Shown: piece by piece, positions 1-6,877 of the stretch
Layout: every line of letters begins with the position of its first letter
Position numbering within the stretch: the first letter of the stretch is position 1
Origin: an uncultured Prochlorococcus sp.
GTDB taxonomy: Bacteria > Cyanobacteriota > Cyanobacteriia > PCC-6307 > Cyanobiaceae
Length of the DNA stretch: 8,041 nt
Assembly: GCA_902578845.1 (NCBI GenBank)
Contig: CACHEM010000019.1
Span: forward strand, 1 to 8,041
Direction: 5' to 3'
Notes under the pieces: model-generated
What the model was told of the DNA's origin: nothing
What the model saw: the letters and a program-made list of their open reading frames with translations, nothing else
The model's database searches: none
Position numbers and translations under genes: made by a program

Positions 1-253
1 GAATTTTGATTCAACTTCCAAAATGTTTAAAATCACTGAAATAATCAAAAAAACAGTAAGTTCAAGAGTTTATTTTTCTAATTTGGAAGATTGGGAAATC
101 AAGAGCTATGTAGATACAAATGAACCTTTATATTGCGCCGGAGGATTTGCCTTGGAAGGTATAGGCGGCAAATATATAGAAAAAATAGAGGGTTGTTTCA
201 GTAATGTAATGGGTTTAAGTTTGCCATGGCTCAGAGAAAATTTATATAGATAA
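1..253 (+). CDS. maf: Maf-family nucleotide pyrophosphatase, 3' end (partial)
   Basis: The reading frame is open from base 2 to the TAA at 251-253, so this is the last 83 codons of a gene that starts before the window. The ATG at 23 is internal, not the start. The pattern is that of the Maf family C-terminus: a 'V...VYFSNL' strand, then 'Y.[16 protein letters not shown].G', then '[16 protein letters not shown]'. Maf proteins hydrolyse non-canonical or modified nucleoside triphosphates to monophosphates in the cytoplasm. The Cys in EPLYCAGG resembles the YceF-type (m7GTP) branch more than the EP.DKAG form of YhdE-type proteins; that subgroup call comes from recalled motifs and is tentative. 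The gene converges on psbC, with a hairpin terminator between them. The family is fairly certain, the substrate is not. Confidence 0.85.
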   Translation, partial: NFDSTSKMFKITEIIKKTVSSRVYFSNLEDWEIKSYVDTNEPLYCAGGFALEGIGGKYIEKIEGCFSNVMGLSLPWLRENLYR

Positions 254-264
254 TAAAATTGAGG

Positions 265-298
265 AAAAAAAAACCCTATCCTAAGATAGGGCTTTTTT
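265..298. terminator. Bidirectional intrinsic terminator between maf and psbC
   Basis: A perfect 7-bp stem, CCCTATC (274-280) and GATAGGG (285-291), closes a 4-nt loop, CTAA. On the + strand it is followed by C and six Ts (293-298). On the - strand it is followed by nine Ts (complement of the A run 265-273). It can therefore end maf transcripts (stop at 253) and psbD-psbC transcripts (stop at 313). It is the only convincing intrinsic terminator I see in the window. Confidence 0.9.
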
Positions 299-312
299 AG
301 TTGAGATAGAAA

Positions 313-1695
313 TTAATCTAAATCAGGCATTTCTAGAGCTGGTTCACTCTTTCTGTCGATTCCTTTTTCGAAACCAGCAGCGGCTGCTCTAGCACGTCCT
401 GCATGCCAAAGATGACCAATGAAGGTAAACCATCCCAGGAAGAATTGAGCTGCAGCTAACCATTGTCTTAAGTTGACGAAGTTAACAGCATTAGGCTCTG
501 TAATGATTCCACCAACAGAGTTGATAGAAGCGTTTGGAGCATGAGTCATATATTCAGCTGCTCTTCTTACCTGCCAAGGCTGAATATCATTTTGGATTTT
601 CTCAAGGCTCAATCCATTAGGTCCTCTTAAAGGCTCTAACCATGGCCCTCTGAAATCCCAAAATCTCATTGTTTCACCACCAAATATAATTTCACCAGTA
701 GGAGATCTCATGAGATACTTACCTAGACCTGTTGGTCCCATTGTTGAACCCACGTTAGCTCCAATTCTTTGGTCTCTCACTAGGAAAGTAAAGCTTTGGG
801 CCTGTGAAGCTTCAGCATTTGTTGGGCCATAAAACTCTGAAGGGTAAGCAGTGTTGTTAAACCAGATGAACGTTGAAGCAATAAAACTTGCTACACAAAT
901 TCCACCAAGAGCGTAACTTAATAGTCCTTCACCATTCCAGATAAAAGCTCTTCTTGCCCATCCAAAAGGTTTAGTAAAGATATGGAATATTCCTCCAATA
1001 ATTGCAGTAATACCCACGTAAACATGTCCACCAACAATATCTTCAATGGAGTTAACACCGATTATTGAACCAGCTCCCCCCCATGGAGATCTGAATAAAT
1101 AACCAAGAATAACTCTTGGATCTAAGGTTGGGTTAACTAGTCTGACTTCACCACCACCAGGTGCCCATGTGTCATATGCACCGCCAATAAAACACCAGTT
1201 TACTGACCATGCTAGAGCACCTACACCTAGAACAATCAAATGATATCCGAGGATATTAGTCATTTGATTTTTATCTCTCCAGTCGGTTGAGAAAAATGGA
1301 AAATCTTCTTCAAGTTTTTCTGGACCTGCTAATGAATGGTAAATACCACCAAAACCAAGTACAGCAGAAGCTATCAAGTGAACCACACCTGCTTGGAAGA
1401 AAGGCATGATATCAGTAACTTCACCACCTGGGCCTATTCCATAACCAAACATTGCAACGTGTGGCATACAGATTAAACCTTGCTCCCACATTGGCTTATC
1501 AAAAGTAAAATGATTAACCTCAAAGAGCATCATTGCTCCCGCCCAAAAGACTATAAGTCCAGAGTGAGCAATGTGAGCTCCTAATAAACGTCCAGATAAA
1601 TTGATTAATCTAGCATTACCTACATACCAGGCATAACCAGTTTCCTCAATACTTTGGTTTGGAGCTCTTAATAAGTTATTAAAGGGCGTTTCCAC
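313..1695 (-). CDS. psbC: Photosystem II CP43 chlorophyll-binding core antenna protein
   Basis: CP43 is a six-helix thylakoid protein that binds chlorophyll a, feeds excitation to the PSII reaction centre and supplies ligands to the oxygen-evolving Mn4CaO5 cluster. The sequence matches the family throughout: '[27 protein letters not shown]', '[12 protein letters not shown]', '[15 protein letters not shown]', and the lumenal-loop motif [12 protein letters not shown]. In that motif E341 and R344 (numbered from the GTG) correspond to the Mn-ligand Glu354 and Arg357 of other cyanobacteria. I place the start at GTG 1693-1695, not the upstream in-frame ATG at 1720-1722. It has a perfect AGGAGG 9 nt upstream, GTG is the usual psbC start in cyanobacteria and plastids, and it gives VETPFNN... 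at 460 residues, the normal length. The gene overlaps the end of psbD by 17 nt and is co-transcribed with it. Confidence 0.98.
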   Translation of the reverse strand: METPFNNLLRAPNQSIEETGYAWYVGNARLINLSGRLLGAHIAHSGLIVFWAGAMMLFEVNHFTFDKPMWEQGLICMPHVAMFGYGIGPGGEVTDIMPFFQAGVVHLIASAVLGFGGIYHSLAGPEKLEEDFPFFSTDWRDKNQMTNILGYHLIVLGVGALAWSVNWCFIGGAYDTWAPGGGEVRLVNPTLDPRVILGYLFRSPWGGAGSIIGVNSIEDIVGGHVYVGITAIIGGIFHIFTKPFGWARRAFIWNGEGLLSYALGGICVASFIASTFIWFNNTAYPSEFYGPTNAEASQAQSFTFLVRDQRIGANVGSTMGPTGLGKYLMRSPTGEIIFGGETMRFWDFRGPWLEPLRGPNGLSLEKIQNDIQPWQVRRAAEYMTHAPNASINSVGGIITEPNAVNFVNLRQWLAAAQFFLGWFTFIGHLWHAGRARAAAAGFEKGIDRKSEPALEMPDLD

Positions 1696-2755
1696 GTGGA
1701 AGAACCTCCTCAGGGAATACAAAGTTTTCGTGTGGTTGATCCACAGAAGACATCCATGCTCGCATACCTTCGTTCAAAAGTATATTTTTTGTATAGAAAG
1801 TTTCAAATTCTGGATCTTCTGCTGCACGGATTTCTTGGCTTACGAAATCATAAGCTCTTAAGTTTAGTGCTAAGCCGACAATACCAATTGAAGATGTCCA
1901 CATACCCATAACAGGTACAAATAACATCAAGAAATGTAAGAAACGCTTGTTTGAGAAAGCAATACCGAAGATTTGACTCCAGAATCTATTCGCTGTAATC
2001 ATTGAATAAGTTTCTTCTTCTTGAGTTGGGTCAAAAGCTCTAAATGTTGAACTTTGAACCTTACCATCTGTATAAATACTTGTATCTTCATACAAAGTAT
2101 TTTGTACTGTAGCTCCATGGATAGCGCAAAGTAGAGCACCACCAAGAATTCCAGCAACACCCATCATGTGGAATGGATTTAAAGTAATATTGTGAAAACC
2201 TTGAATGAACAGAATGTAACGGAAGATTGCTGCAACACCGAATGAAGGTGCGAAGAACCAACTATGCTGTCCTAAAGGGTAAATAAGAAAAATACTTGTA
2301 AATACTGCAATTACTGCTGAGAATGCTAAGGCGTTGTATGGTCTAATTCCAACAAGGCCAGCAATTTCAAACTGACGAAGCATAAAACCAATTAGGCCAA
2401 ATACTCCATGTAATGCAACGAAGTTCCAAAGTCCACCAAGCTGTAGCCATCTTACGAAACTACCTTGGGCTTCGGGACCCCATAAAAATAGAAGACTGTG
2501 TCCCATGGCATCACCAGGGGTGCTTACAGCTGCTGTTAAAAAGTTACAACCTTCAAGGTATGAGCTTGCAACTCCATGTGTGTACCATGAGGTAACAAAT
2601 GTTGTTCCGACGAACCAACCACCTATAGCAAGATAAGCACAAGGAAGTAAAAGTAGTCCGGACCAACCAATAAATACAAAGCGGTCGCGCTTCAACCAAT
2701 CATCGAGGACATCAAACCATCCTCTTTGTGGGGCGCTACCAACTGCGATCGTCAT
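1679..2755 (-). CDS. psbD: Photosystem II reaction centre protein D2
   Basis: D2 pairs with D1 to form the PSII reaction centre in the thylakoid membrane and binds QA, the PD2 chlorophyll and the redox-active Tyr-D. The protein is 358 aa, opening [20 protein letters not shown] and ending in the standard VLPRGNAL. Key residues are present: Tyr-D at Y159 (YPLGQHSW), its hydrogen-bond partner H188, the PD2 ligand H196 (NPFHMMGV), and the non-heme iron ligands H213 (AIHGAT) and H274 (KRFLHF). The usual cyanobacterial length is 352. Here one residue is missing near the N-terminus and about seven are added in the D-E loop (residues about 225-236). The residue two after H188 is Ile where Trp is usual. 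It is the first gene of the psbD-psbC operon, and no clear Shine-Dalgarno precedes the ATG. Confidence 0.98.
   Translation of the reverse strand: MTIAVGSAPQRGWFDVLDDWLKRDRFVFIGWSGLLLLPCAYLAIGGWFVGTTFVTSWYTHGVASSYLEGCNFLTAAVSTPGDAMGHSLLFLWGPEAQGSFVRWLQLGGLWNFVALHGVFGLIGFMLRQFEIAGLVGIRPYNALAFSAVIAVFTSIFLIYPLGQHSWFFAPSFGVAAIFRYILFIQGFHNITLNPFHMMGVAGILGGALLCAIHGATVQNTLYEDTSIYTDGKVQSSTFRAFDPTQEEETYSMITANRFWSQIFGIAFSNKRFLHFLMLFVPVMGMWTSSIGIVGLALNLRAYDFVSQEIRAAEDPEFETFYTKNILLNEGMRAWMSSVDQPHENFVFPEEVLPRGNAL
1705..1710 (-). promoter_or_regulatory. Shine-Dalgarno site setting the GTG start of psbC
   Basis: The - strand reads AGGAGG here, followed by 9 nt and GTG (1693-1695). The site lies inside psbD coding sequence and is the strongest ribosome-binding site in the window. 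Most other genes here have no clear Shine-Dalgarno. It decides the psbC start and lets CP43 be translated independently of, or coupled to, D2. Confidence 0.85.
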
Positions 2756-2938
2756 GAGAAATCGTTTTTTAGCTTCGGGATACGCAGTGACTGTAACAAA
2801 GATTGAGAGTAATGTGGGGAAATATTTGTATATCTGAAATGCCTTGTAAAGCTTTCCTGACTTTTTTATTAAAAATTAGGTAAGAATACTCCCTTCGTTT
2901 GTTAAATTATCTGAATTAGGCTCTAAAAAAAGATAAAA
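2756..2938. promoter_or_regulatory. Divergent promoter region between psbD and ycf4
   Basis: This 183-bp gap must hold the promoters of the psbD-psbC operon (-) and of ycf4 (+). It has no ORF or strong hairpin. For psbD the best -35-like match is TTTACA on the - strand (2845-2850), with AT-rich -10-like sequence (AAATAT, 2822-2827) 17 nt downstream. That would give a leader of roughly 60 nt ending in a G+C-richer stretch just before the ATG. For ycf4 I see only A/T-rich sequence without a good match. The individual promoter elements are weak guesses; that the region is regulatory follows from the gene orientations. Confidence 0.5.
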
Positions 2939-3496
2939 ATGAATTCAGACCTCACGTCATTCGATAAAATCGAACAAAAAATTGGTGGATCAAGAAAAAT
3001 TTCAAATTATATTATTGGAGGAATGTTGACTATAGGAGGTATTGGTTTTCTTTTGGCCTCTATATCTAGCTACACAGGAAGAGATTTATTACCTTTAGGA
3101 AATCCTTCAACTTTGTTGTTTATCCCTCAAGGAATAATAATGGGAGCATACGGAGTAATAGCTAATTTATTAAATTTTTACTTGTGGTATTTGGTTTACA
3201 TAAACTTTGGTTCAGGGAGTAATTATTTCGATAAATCATCAAAATCTGTAGAAATAAAAAGAAAAGGATTATTCAAAGATATTGAAGTTAAATTGAATTT
3301 CGATGAAATCAAATCGGTTAAGTTGGATATAAGCGAGGGATTTAATCCTAGAAGAAGAATTGCTTTAGTATTGAAAGGTAGAAAAAAACCTCTCCCTTTA
3401 AGCGGAGCAGGTGAACTTAAACCACTGCTACAAGTTGAAGAAGAAGGAGCTCGTCTGGCTAAATTTTTGGATGTTAATTTGGAGGGCTTAAAATAA
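2939..3496 (+). CDS. ycf4: Photosystem I assembly protein Ycf4
   Basis: Ycf4 is a thylakoid protein that assists assembly of the photosystem I complex; it is not a subunit of the finished complex. The protein is 185 aa, the typical length. It has a short soluble N-terminus, two membrane segments (about residues 22-44 and 60-88) and a cytoplasmic C-terminal domain. That domain contains the family signature 'RRRIALVLKGRKKPLPLSG' (about 138-155) and ends '[15 protein letters not shown]'. The ATG at 2939 is the only start that gives a full-length protein. It is divergent from psbD and is followed without a gap by the isomerase gene, with which it is probably co-transcribed. The GGAGG inside its last codons (3481-3485) is well placed to serve as the next gene's ribosome-binding site. 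Confidence 0.95.
   Translation: MNSDLTSFDKIEQKIGGSRKISNYIIGGMLTIGGIGFLLASISSYTGRDLLPLGNPSTLLFIPQGIIMGAYGVIANLLNFYLWYLVYINFGSGSNYFDKSSKSVEIKRKGLFKDIEVKLNFDEIKSVKLDISEGFNPRRRIALVLKGRKKPLPLSGAGELKPLLQVEEEGARLAKFLDVNLEGLK
3481..3496 (+). promoter_or_regulatory. Ribosome-binding site and ATAA stop/start junction, ycf4 to isomerase
   Basis: GGAGG (3481-3485) is followed by 7 nt and then ATA (3493-3495), which overlaps the ycf4 stop TAA (3494-3496) as ATAA. Reading from this ATA gives a continuous frame into the isomerase, starting with three lysines and a hydrophobic stretch. The layout is that of a common ATGA coupled junction with G changed to A. Use of ATA as initiator is inferred from spacing and from the signal peptide. 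Confidence 0.55.
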
Positions 3497-4149
3497 AAAA
3501 AAAATATTTTTTAAAAATATTATCTTTTATACAGGTTTTGTTTTTGGTGCAAGCTTGTAGTTACAAAAATAAGATTGATTCAAATTATTACTGCCAAAAA
3601 TTTAAATTTAGTTGTATTGAAAGTAATAAAATAGTTTATTTTAAAACTACAAAAGGTGATTTTGCGGTTAATTTATTTGGAAAAGATAACCCGGTAACAG
3701 TATCAAACTTTCTGGAAAACGTAGACAATAATATTTATGTAAATCAAAAATTCTACAAAATAATAGATTATCCCCAAATAAGTTTTATACATGGCGGTGT
3801 TAATCCAGAAAATGAACTTTATATTGAACGAAAACAAACCCCGAAAAAGACAATTACATTAATCCCTTTAGAAATAAAATTCAAAGAAGAAATTAAACCA
3901 AGATATAAATATCAAATAAAAAATCCTAATGAAACTGAAAACTTAGTTTATACCTTTGAGAGTGGTTCAATCGCTATGGTTAAGAGCGGTAAGAATATGT
4001 CTTCATCTACTGAATTTTTTTTTGTAACTAATAAGATCCCAGAACTAGATGGAAGATATTCGATTTTTGGAAAGATTATTAAAGGATTAGATGTACTCAA
4101 AAAAATTAATAAAGAAGACTATATCAAGTCAGTCCTAATAACTAATTAA
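3493..4149 (+). CDS. Cyclophilin-type peptidyl-prolyl isomerase-like lipoprotein (apparent ATA start)
   Basis: The C-terminal part shows the cyclophilin fold signature: '[16 protein letters not shown]', 'FYKII', '[10 protein letters not shown]', '[35 protein letters not shown]'. Such enzymes isomerise Xaa-Pro bonds during protein folding. Key positions diverge: the catalytic Arg (FHRVI) is Lys (K89 in the longer reading) and QGG is HGG, so activity may be weak or lost. No ATG exists near the start. TTG at 3538 would leave only six residues before the Cys. Reading from ATA 3493 gives 218 residues with a classical lipoprotein signal peptide: basic KKK, a hydrophobic core, and LVQAC with Cys22. 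The protein is therefore probably anchored at the plasma or thylakoid membrane, facing outward. It follows ycf4 directly. Its stop overlaps the ilvH stop by 4 bp on the opposite strand. Confidence 0.8.
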   Translation: MKKKYFLKILSFIQVLFLVQACSYKNKIDSNYYCQKFKFSCIESNKIVYFKTTKGDFAVNLFGKDNPVTVSNFLENVDNNIYVNQKFYKIIDYPQISFIHGGVNPENELYIERKQTPKKTITLIPLEIKFKEEIKPRYKYQIKNPNETENLVYTFESGSIAMVKSGKNMSSSTEFFFVTNKIPELDGRYSIFGKIIKGLDVLKKINKEDYIKSVLITN

Positions 4150-4670
4150 ATTTCTAGAGAATATTTGTTTATTTTCAACATTTCTGTATTAACTCCTGAA
4201 GAGCGTTTAAGAGCTACCTTACCGGTCCTCGCTATTTCAAGGATGCCGTATGGCTCGAGTAATTTCTCTAAAGCAACTAACTTCCCAGGATCTCCCACTA
4301 CCTCAAGAGTTAAGGCCATATCTGATACATCTACAACTTTCGCACGGAAAATTTGAACTATATCAAGGATATTACTCCTGTTGTCTTCTTTCGATGAAAC
4401 TTTTAGTAACATTAATTCCCTCTCGACGGCTGCGAGATTAGTAAAATCTACCACTCCCAGAACATTAAACAACTTATTAAGTTGTTTAGTCATTTGTTGA
4501 AGAGTTTCATCATCACCTTCTACTACCATTGTTAACCTTGAAATCCCTTTAGATTCTGCAGGCCCTACAGCAAGGCTATCTATGTTGAATCCCCTTCTAG
4601 CAAAGAGACCTGAGATTCTACTCAAGGCTCCAGATTCGTCTTCTACAAGAACTGATAATGTATGTTTCAT
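4146..4670 (-). CDS. ilvH: Acetolactate synthase, small regulatory subunit
   Basis: IlvH is the regulatory subunit of acetolactate (acetohydroxyacid) synthase, the first common enzyme of valine, leucine and isoleucine synthesis. It stimulates the catalytic subunit IlvB and usually mediates valine feedback inhibition. The protein is 174 aa, a normal length. It has an N-terminal ACT domain (about residues 2-75: [33 protein letters not shown]) and a C-terminal domain of the ALS small-subunit type (about 85-160: [28 protein letters not shown]). The ATG at 4670 lies 2 nt downstream of the hydrolase stop, with no Shine-Dalgarno, so translation is probably coupled. The catalytic subunit gene is not in the window. 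The stop overlaps that of the convergent isomerase gene. Confidence 0.96.
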   Translation of the reverse strand: MKHTLSVLVEDESGALSRISGLFARRGFNIDSLAVGPAESKGISRLTMVVEGDDETLQQMTKQLNKLFNVLGVVDFTNLAAVERELMLLKVSSKEDNRSNILDIVQIFRAKVVDVSDMALTLEVVGDPGKLVALEKLLEPYGILEIARTGKVALKRSSGVNTEMLKINKYSLEI

Positions 4671-4672
4671 AT

Positions 4673-5614
4673 TTAAAAGGTTTTTAAATCTCTAATCCAT
4701 TCATAAGAGATTCTATTGAATGCTGAAGGATCTTCATCATGGATACAATGCCCTGAATCAGATACTATTTTTAATTTTACCCATCTATGGAAATTTGCAA
4801 TCTTTTTACCAACAAACAAAGGTATGAAATTATCTTTATCTCCCCAAATTAATAAAAAAGGAACTTTTTTTGAAGCGCTAAGTTTTCTCAAAAGGTAAGA
4901 GGCTTGAAATTTTTCATCTCTTGAAGACATCCCAATACACATTGCTCTAAGGGATCTAGCTGAAGTTCTCCTTAAAACTGGTTTTGTCACCAAATCTATT
5001 AGTTCGCGATCAATATTTTCTTTTTTGAAATAGGCAGAATTTAATCCCAGTTTTAAAACCCCTAATTTGGTTATTAAAAATAAAATAATCTCCAAAGGGA
5101 AAAACATAAAAAATATTCTTATGAATCTATCTTGAAGTTTTTTTAATGATGATTTTTTTATTATCGACTTTTTATTTTCTTGAATTTGATCTGGCAGCGG
5201 GGATGCAATAACTTTTGCAATTTGATCCTCTAATGAAACAGCACATGTTAAAGCAACTAGTGATCCAAGGGAATTGCCAATAAGAATTACTTTTCCAGAA
5301 TTTTTTGGTCTTATAACCTGTTCAATAAAATCTTTTACTTGATTAGACCAAATCTCATTATCTAGTTTTCCAATTTGTCTAATCCCGGGTTGATCTGAAT
5401 CCCCAAATCCTATTAAATCCAAAGAATAAGAAGCAAAATTCCTTTTTGCAAAATATTCTAAGTTGTTTCTCCAATGTTTTCGACTAGCTCCAAAGCCATG
5501 GATAAAGATAATTGGAATTTCATTATTTTCTCCTGTAACACTCCAACAAATTTTAAAACCATTCCAATTCCAATAATTAGGAAAGTTTATATTTTCGTTG
5601 AAATTATTATTCAT
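4673..5614 (-). CDS. Alpha/beta-fold hydrolase
   Basis: This is a 313-aa alpha/beta hydrolase. It shows the oxyanion-hole motif HGFGAS (39-44), the nucleophile elbow GNSLGS with Ser115, a probable acid residue Asp261 in WGDKDNFIP, and the catalytic His289 in [10 protein letters not shown]. The triad looks complete, so it should be an active esterase, lipase or related enzyme. The stretch between about 145 and 240 is a likely lid: Lys-rich, then a very hydrophobic patch ([19 protein letters not shown]), which suggests a membrane or lipophilic substrate. The opening [16 protein letters not shown] resembles cyanobacterial hydrolases distantly related to pheophytinase. The substrate cannot be told from sequence. 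The ATG at 5614 is the first in frame. It is 2 nt upstream of ilvH, a likely two-gene operon, though no metabolic link is obvious. Confidence 0.88.
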   Translation of the reverse strand: MNNNFNENINFPNYWNWNGFKICWSVTGENNEIPIIFIHGFGASRKHWRNNLEYFAKRNFASYSLDLIGFGDSDQPGIRQIGKLDNEIWSNQVKDFIEQVIRPKNSGKVILIGNSLGSLVALTCAVSLEDQIAKVIASPLPDQIQENKKSIIKKSSLKKLQDRFIRIFFMFFPLEIILFLITKLGVLKLGLNSAYFKKENIDRELIDLVTKPVLRRTSARSLRAMCIGMSSRDEKFQASYLLRKLSASKKVPFLLIWGDKDNFIPLFVGKKIANFHRWVKLKIVSDSGHCIHDEDPSAFNRISYEWIRDLKTF

Positions 5615-5683
5615 ATACTCAAAATTTTCAAGATATTTGCATTATCTCCTTTTTTAACAAAAAAATGTATATTGAATGTAAAT

Positions 5684-5689
5684 TATAGT
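5684..5689 (+). promoter_or_regulatory. Candidate -10 element upstream of petM
   Basis: TATAGT matches five of six consensus -10 positions and lies 17 nt before the petM ATG in the divergent hydrolase/petM gap. No convincing -35 sits at the proper spacing. In such AT-rich DNA this match could be chance. Confidence 0.3.
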
Positions 5690-5706
5690 AATCATTAATT
5701 TTTACT

Positions 5707-5805
5707 ATGGCTAAAGAAATTTTTAGTATTGCTGCAGTTTTTTGGATACTGATACCAATAGGATTGGTTGGTGGTGCTTTGTTGTTAAAGTTTCAGGGAG
5801 ATTGA
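5707..5805 (+). CDS. petM: Cytochrome b6f complex subunit PetM (subunit VII)
   Basis: This is a 32-codon gene, ATG 5707 to TGA 5805. It encodes a single membrane helix: [12 protein letters not shown], then a hydrophobic run through [15 protein letters not shown], ending FQGD. The '..[13 protein letters not shown]' tail is the PetM hallmark (compare LLLKLQG in other cyanobacteria). PetM is a small peripheral-helix subunit of the cytochrome b6f complex in the thylakoid, which passes electrons from plastoquinol to plastocyanin. The normal PetM length is 32-38 residues, so the gene is complete; it is easily missed because of its size. It lies 57 nt upstream of ycf39 on the same strand with no terminator between, so read-through into ycf39 is plausible. 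Confidence 0.93.
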
Positions 5806-5862
5806 TTCTCACGAATACATCACAAATTGAGTTATGTTCTAAAAGTTAAGTAAATCTAAAAT

Positions 5863-6825
5863 ATGAAGATTCTTTTAGTAGGCGCAACAGGGACACTTGG
5901 GAGGCAAATAGCAAAGCAAGCTATAGAAGATGGACACGAAGTAAGATGCTTTGTTAGAAACCCAAGAAAAGCTTCCTTTCTACAAGAGTGGGGTTGTGAA
6001 TTGACAAAGGGCAACTTGTTGAATTCTTCTGATATTGAATATGCATTACAAGATATTGAAGTTGTTATTGATGCTGCAACCAGTAAGCCAGATGATACTA
6101 AAAGTATTTATGAAACAGATTGGGATGGAAAACTTAACTTATTCAATGCTTGTGAATCTTTAAATGTAAAAAGAGTCATATTTCTTTCGATACTTTTAAC
6201 AGAAAAGTTTAGGAATGTTCCATTAATGGATATCAAATATTGTACTGAAAAACTTCTTGAGAAATCTTCTCTAGATTATACAATCTTCAAATGTGCAGCT
6301 TTTATGCAAGGAGTTATTGGTCAATTTGCCATTCCAATTTTAGATAGTCAAGCAGTATGGATGAGTGGAACTCCAACTAAAATTGCTTACATGAATACTC
6401 AAGACATGGCAAGAGTTATTGTCGCAGCAGTTAATAATCCAAAAACTTATAAAACATCATTACCATTGGTTGGTCCCAACGCATGGGATTCAAACGAAGT
6501 CATATCACTATGTGAAAAATTTAGCGAAAAGAAGGCTAAAATTTTTAGAGTTTCTCCTTTTCTGATTAGTGTCACTCAGAAATTAGTTTCTTTTTTCCAA
6601 GACTCATTAAATGTTGCTGAAAGATTGGCTTTCGCTGAAGTAACTAGTAGTGGAGAATCATTAGATGCTGACATGAGTAAAACCTATGAATTATTGGATC
6701 TAAAAAAGGAAGATATGACATCTCTAGAGAGTTATATCAAGGAGTACTATCAACAAATACTTAAGAGATTGAGGGAAATGGAAGCTGATTTAAATATTGA
6801 AGAAAAAAAGAGATTACCTTTTTGA
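5863..6825 (+). CDS. ycf39: Ycf39, NmrA-like atypical SDR protein for PSII assembly
   Basis: The 320-aa protein is an atypical short-chain dehydrogenase of the NmrA type. It has the N-terminal Rossmann motif LLVGATGTLGRQ (G7, G10, G13), 'VRCFVRNPRKA' after strand 2, and 'VVIDAATSKPDD' at strand 4. Family members bind NAD(P) but usually lack the catalytic tyrosine motif of true reductases. Ycf39 (plant HCF244) works with high-light-inducible proteins to deliver chlorophyll and stabilise newly made D1 during PSII reaction-centre assembly. Length is normal. The ATG at 5863 sits directly before the Rossmann strand, as in homologues. It shares a neighbourhood with psbD, psbC and ycf4, and probably a transcript with petM. 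Confidence 0.94.
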   Translation: MKILLVGATGTLGRQIAKQAIEDGHEVRCFVRNPRKASFLQEWGCELTKGNLLNSSDIEYALQDIEVVIDAATSKPDDTKSIYETDWDGKLNLFNACESLNVKRVIFLSILLTEKFRNVPLMDIKYCTEKLLEKSSLDYTIFKCAAFMQGVIGQFAIPILDSQAVWMSGTPTKIAYMNTQDMARVIVAAVNNPKTYKTSLPLVGPNAWDSNEVISLCEKFSEKKAKIFRVSPFLISVTQKLVSFFQDSLNVAERLAFAEVTSSGESLDADMSKTYELLDLKKEDMTSLESYIKEYYQQILKRLREMEADLNIEEKKRLPF

Positions 6826-6850
6826 TATTGCAATTTTAGATTTATATAGT
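6822..6850 (+). promoter_or_regulatory. Sigma70-type promoter for the small gene at 6878
   Basis: TTGATA (6822-6827), a 17-nt spacer, and TATAGT (6845-6850): each hexamer matches five of six consensus positions, at the ideal spacing. The -35 overlaps the ycf39 stop codon. Transcription would begin near 6857, leaving a leader of about 20 nt before the ATG at 6878. It is the best-formed promoter in the window, but high AT content raises the chance-match rate. Confidence 0.45.
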
Positions 6851-6877
6851 ATATTTGTACTATGTATCTATTGGTCT

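Noticed and set aside
1696..1911. 71-codon + strand ORF opposite psbD
   Set aside because: It is antisense to the highly conserved psbD gene and has no recognisable protein pattern or ribosome-binding site.
2413..2595. 60-codon + strand ORF opposite psbD
   Set aside because: It is a shadow of psbD codon usage on the opposite strand, with no family signal.
3503..3521. Perfect AT-only inverted repeat (AATATTTTT / AAAAATATT)
   Set aside because: It lies in the coding frame of the isomerase signal peptide, has no G-C pairs and little room for a loop; Lys/Phe/Ile codons in AT-rich DNA produce it by chance.
4165..4441. Two + strand ORFs opposite ilvH
   Set aside because: Both mirror the ilvH coding sequence, overlap each other, and resemble no protein I know.
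5635..5650. Possible leader peptide MQIS on the - strand behind AAGGAG, upstream of the hydrolase
   Set aside because: It is four codons, with tight spacing to the Shine-Dalgarno and no attenuator-like structure; too short to support.
5474..5698. 74-codon + strand ORF opposite the start of the hydrolase gene
   Set aside because: It mostly overlaps the hydrolase gene and has a low-complexity Ile/Phe/Lys tail; it reads as AT-rich noise.
6797..6877. N-terminal extension of the small unknown gene into ycf39 from TTG
   Set aside because: It starts at TTG, overlaps ycf39 by 29 nt, and lies mostly upstream of the predicted transcription start; the ATG at 6878 is the simpler start.
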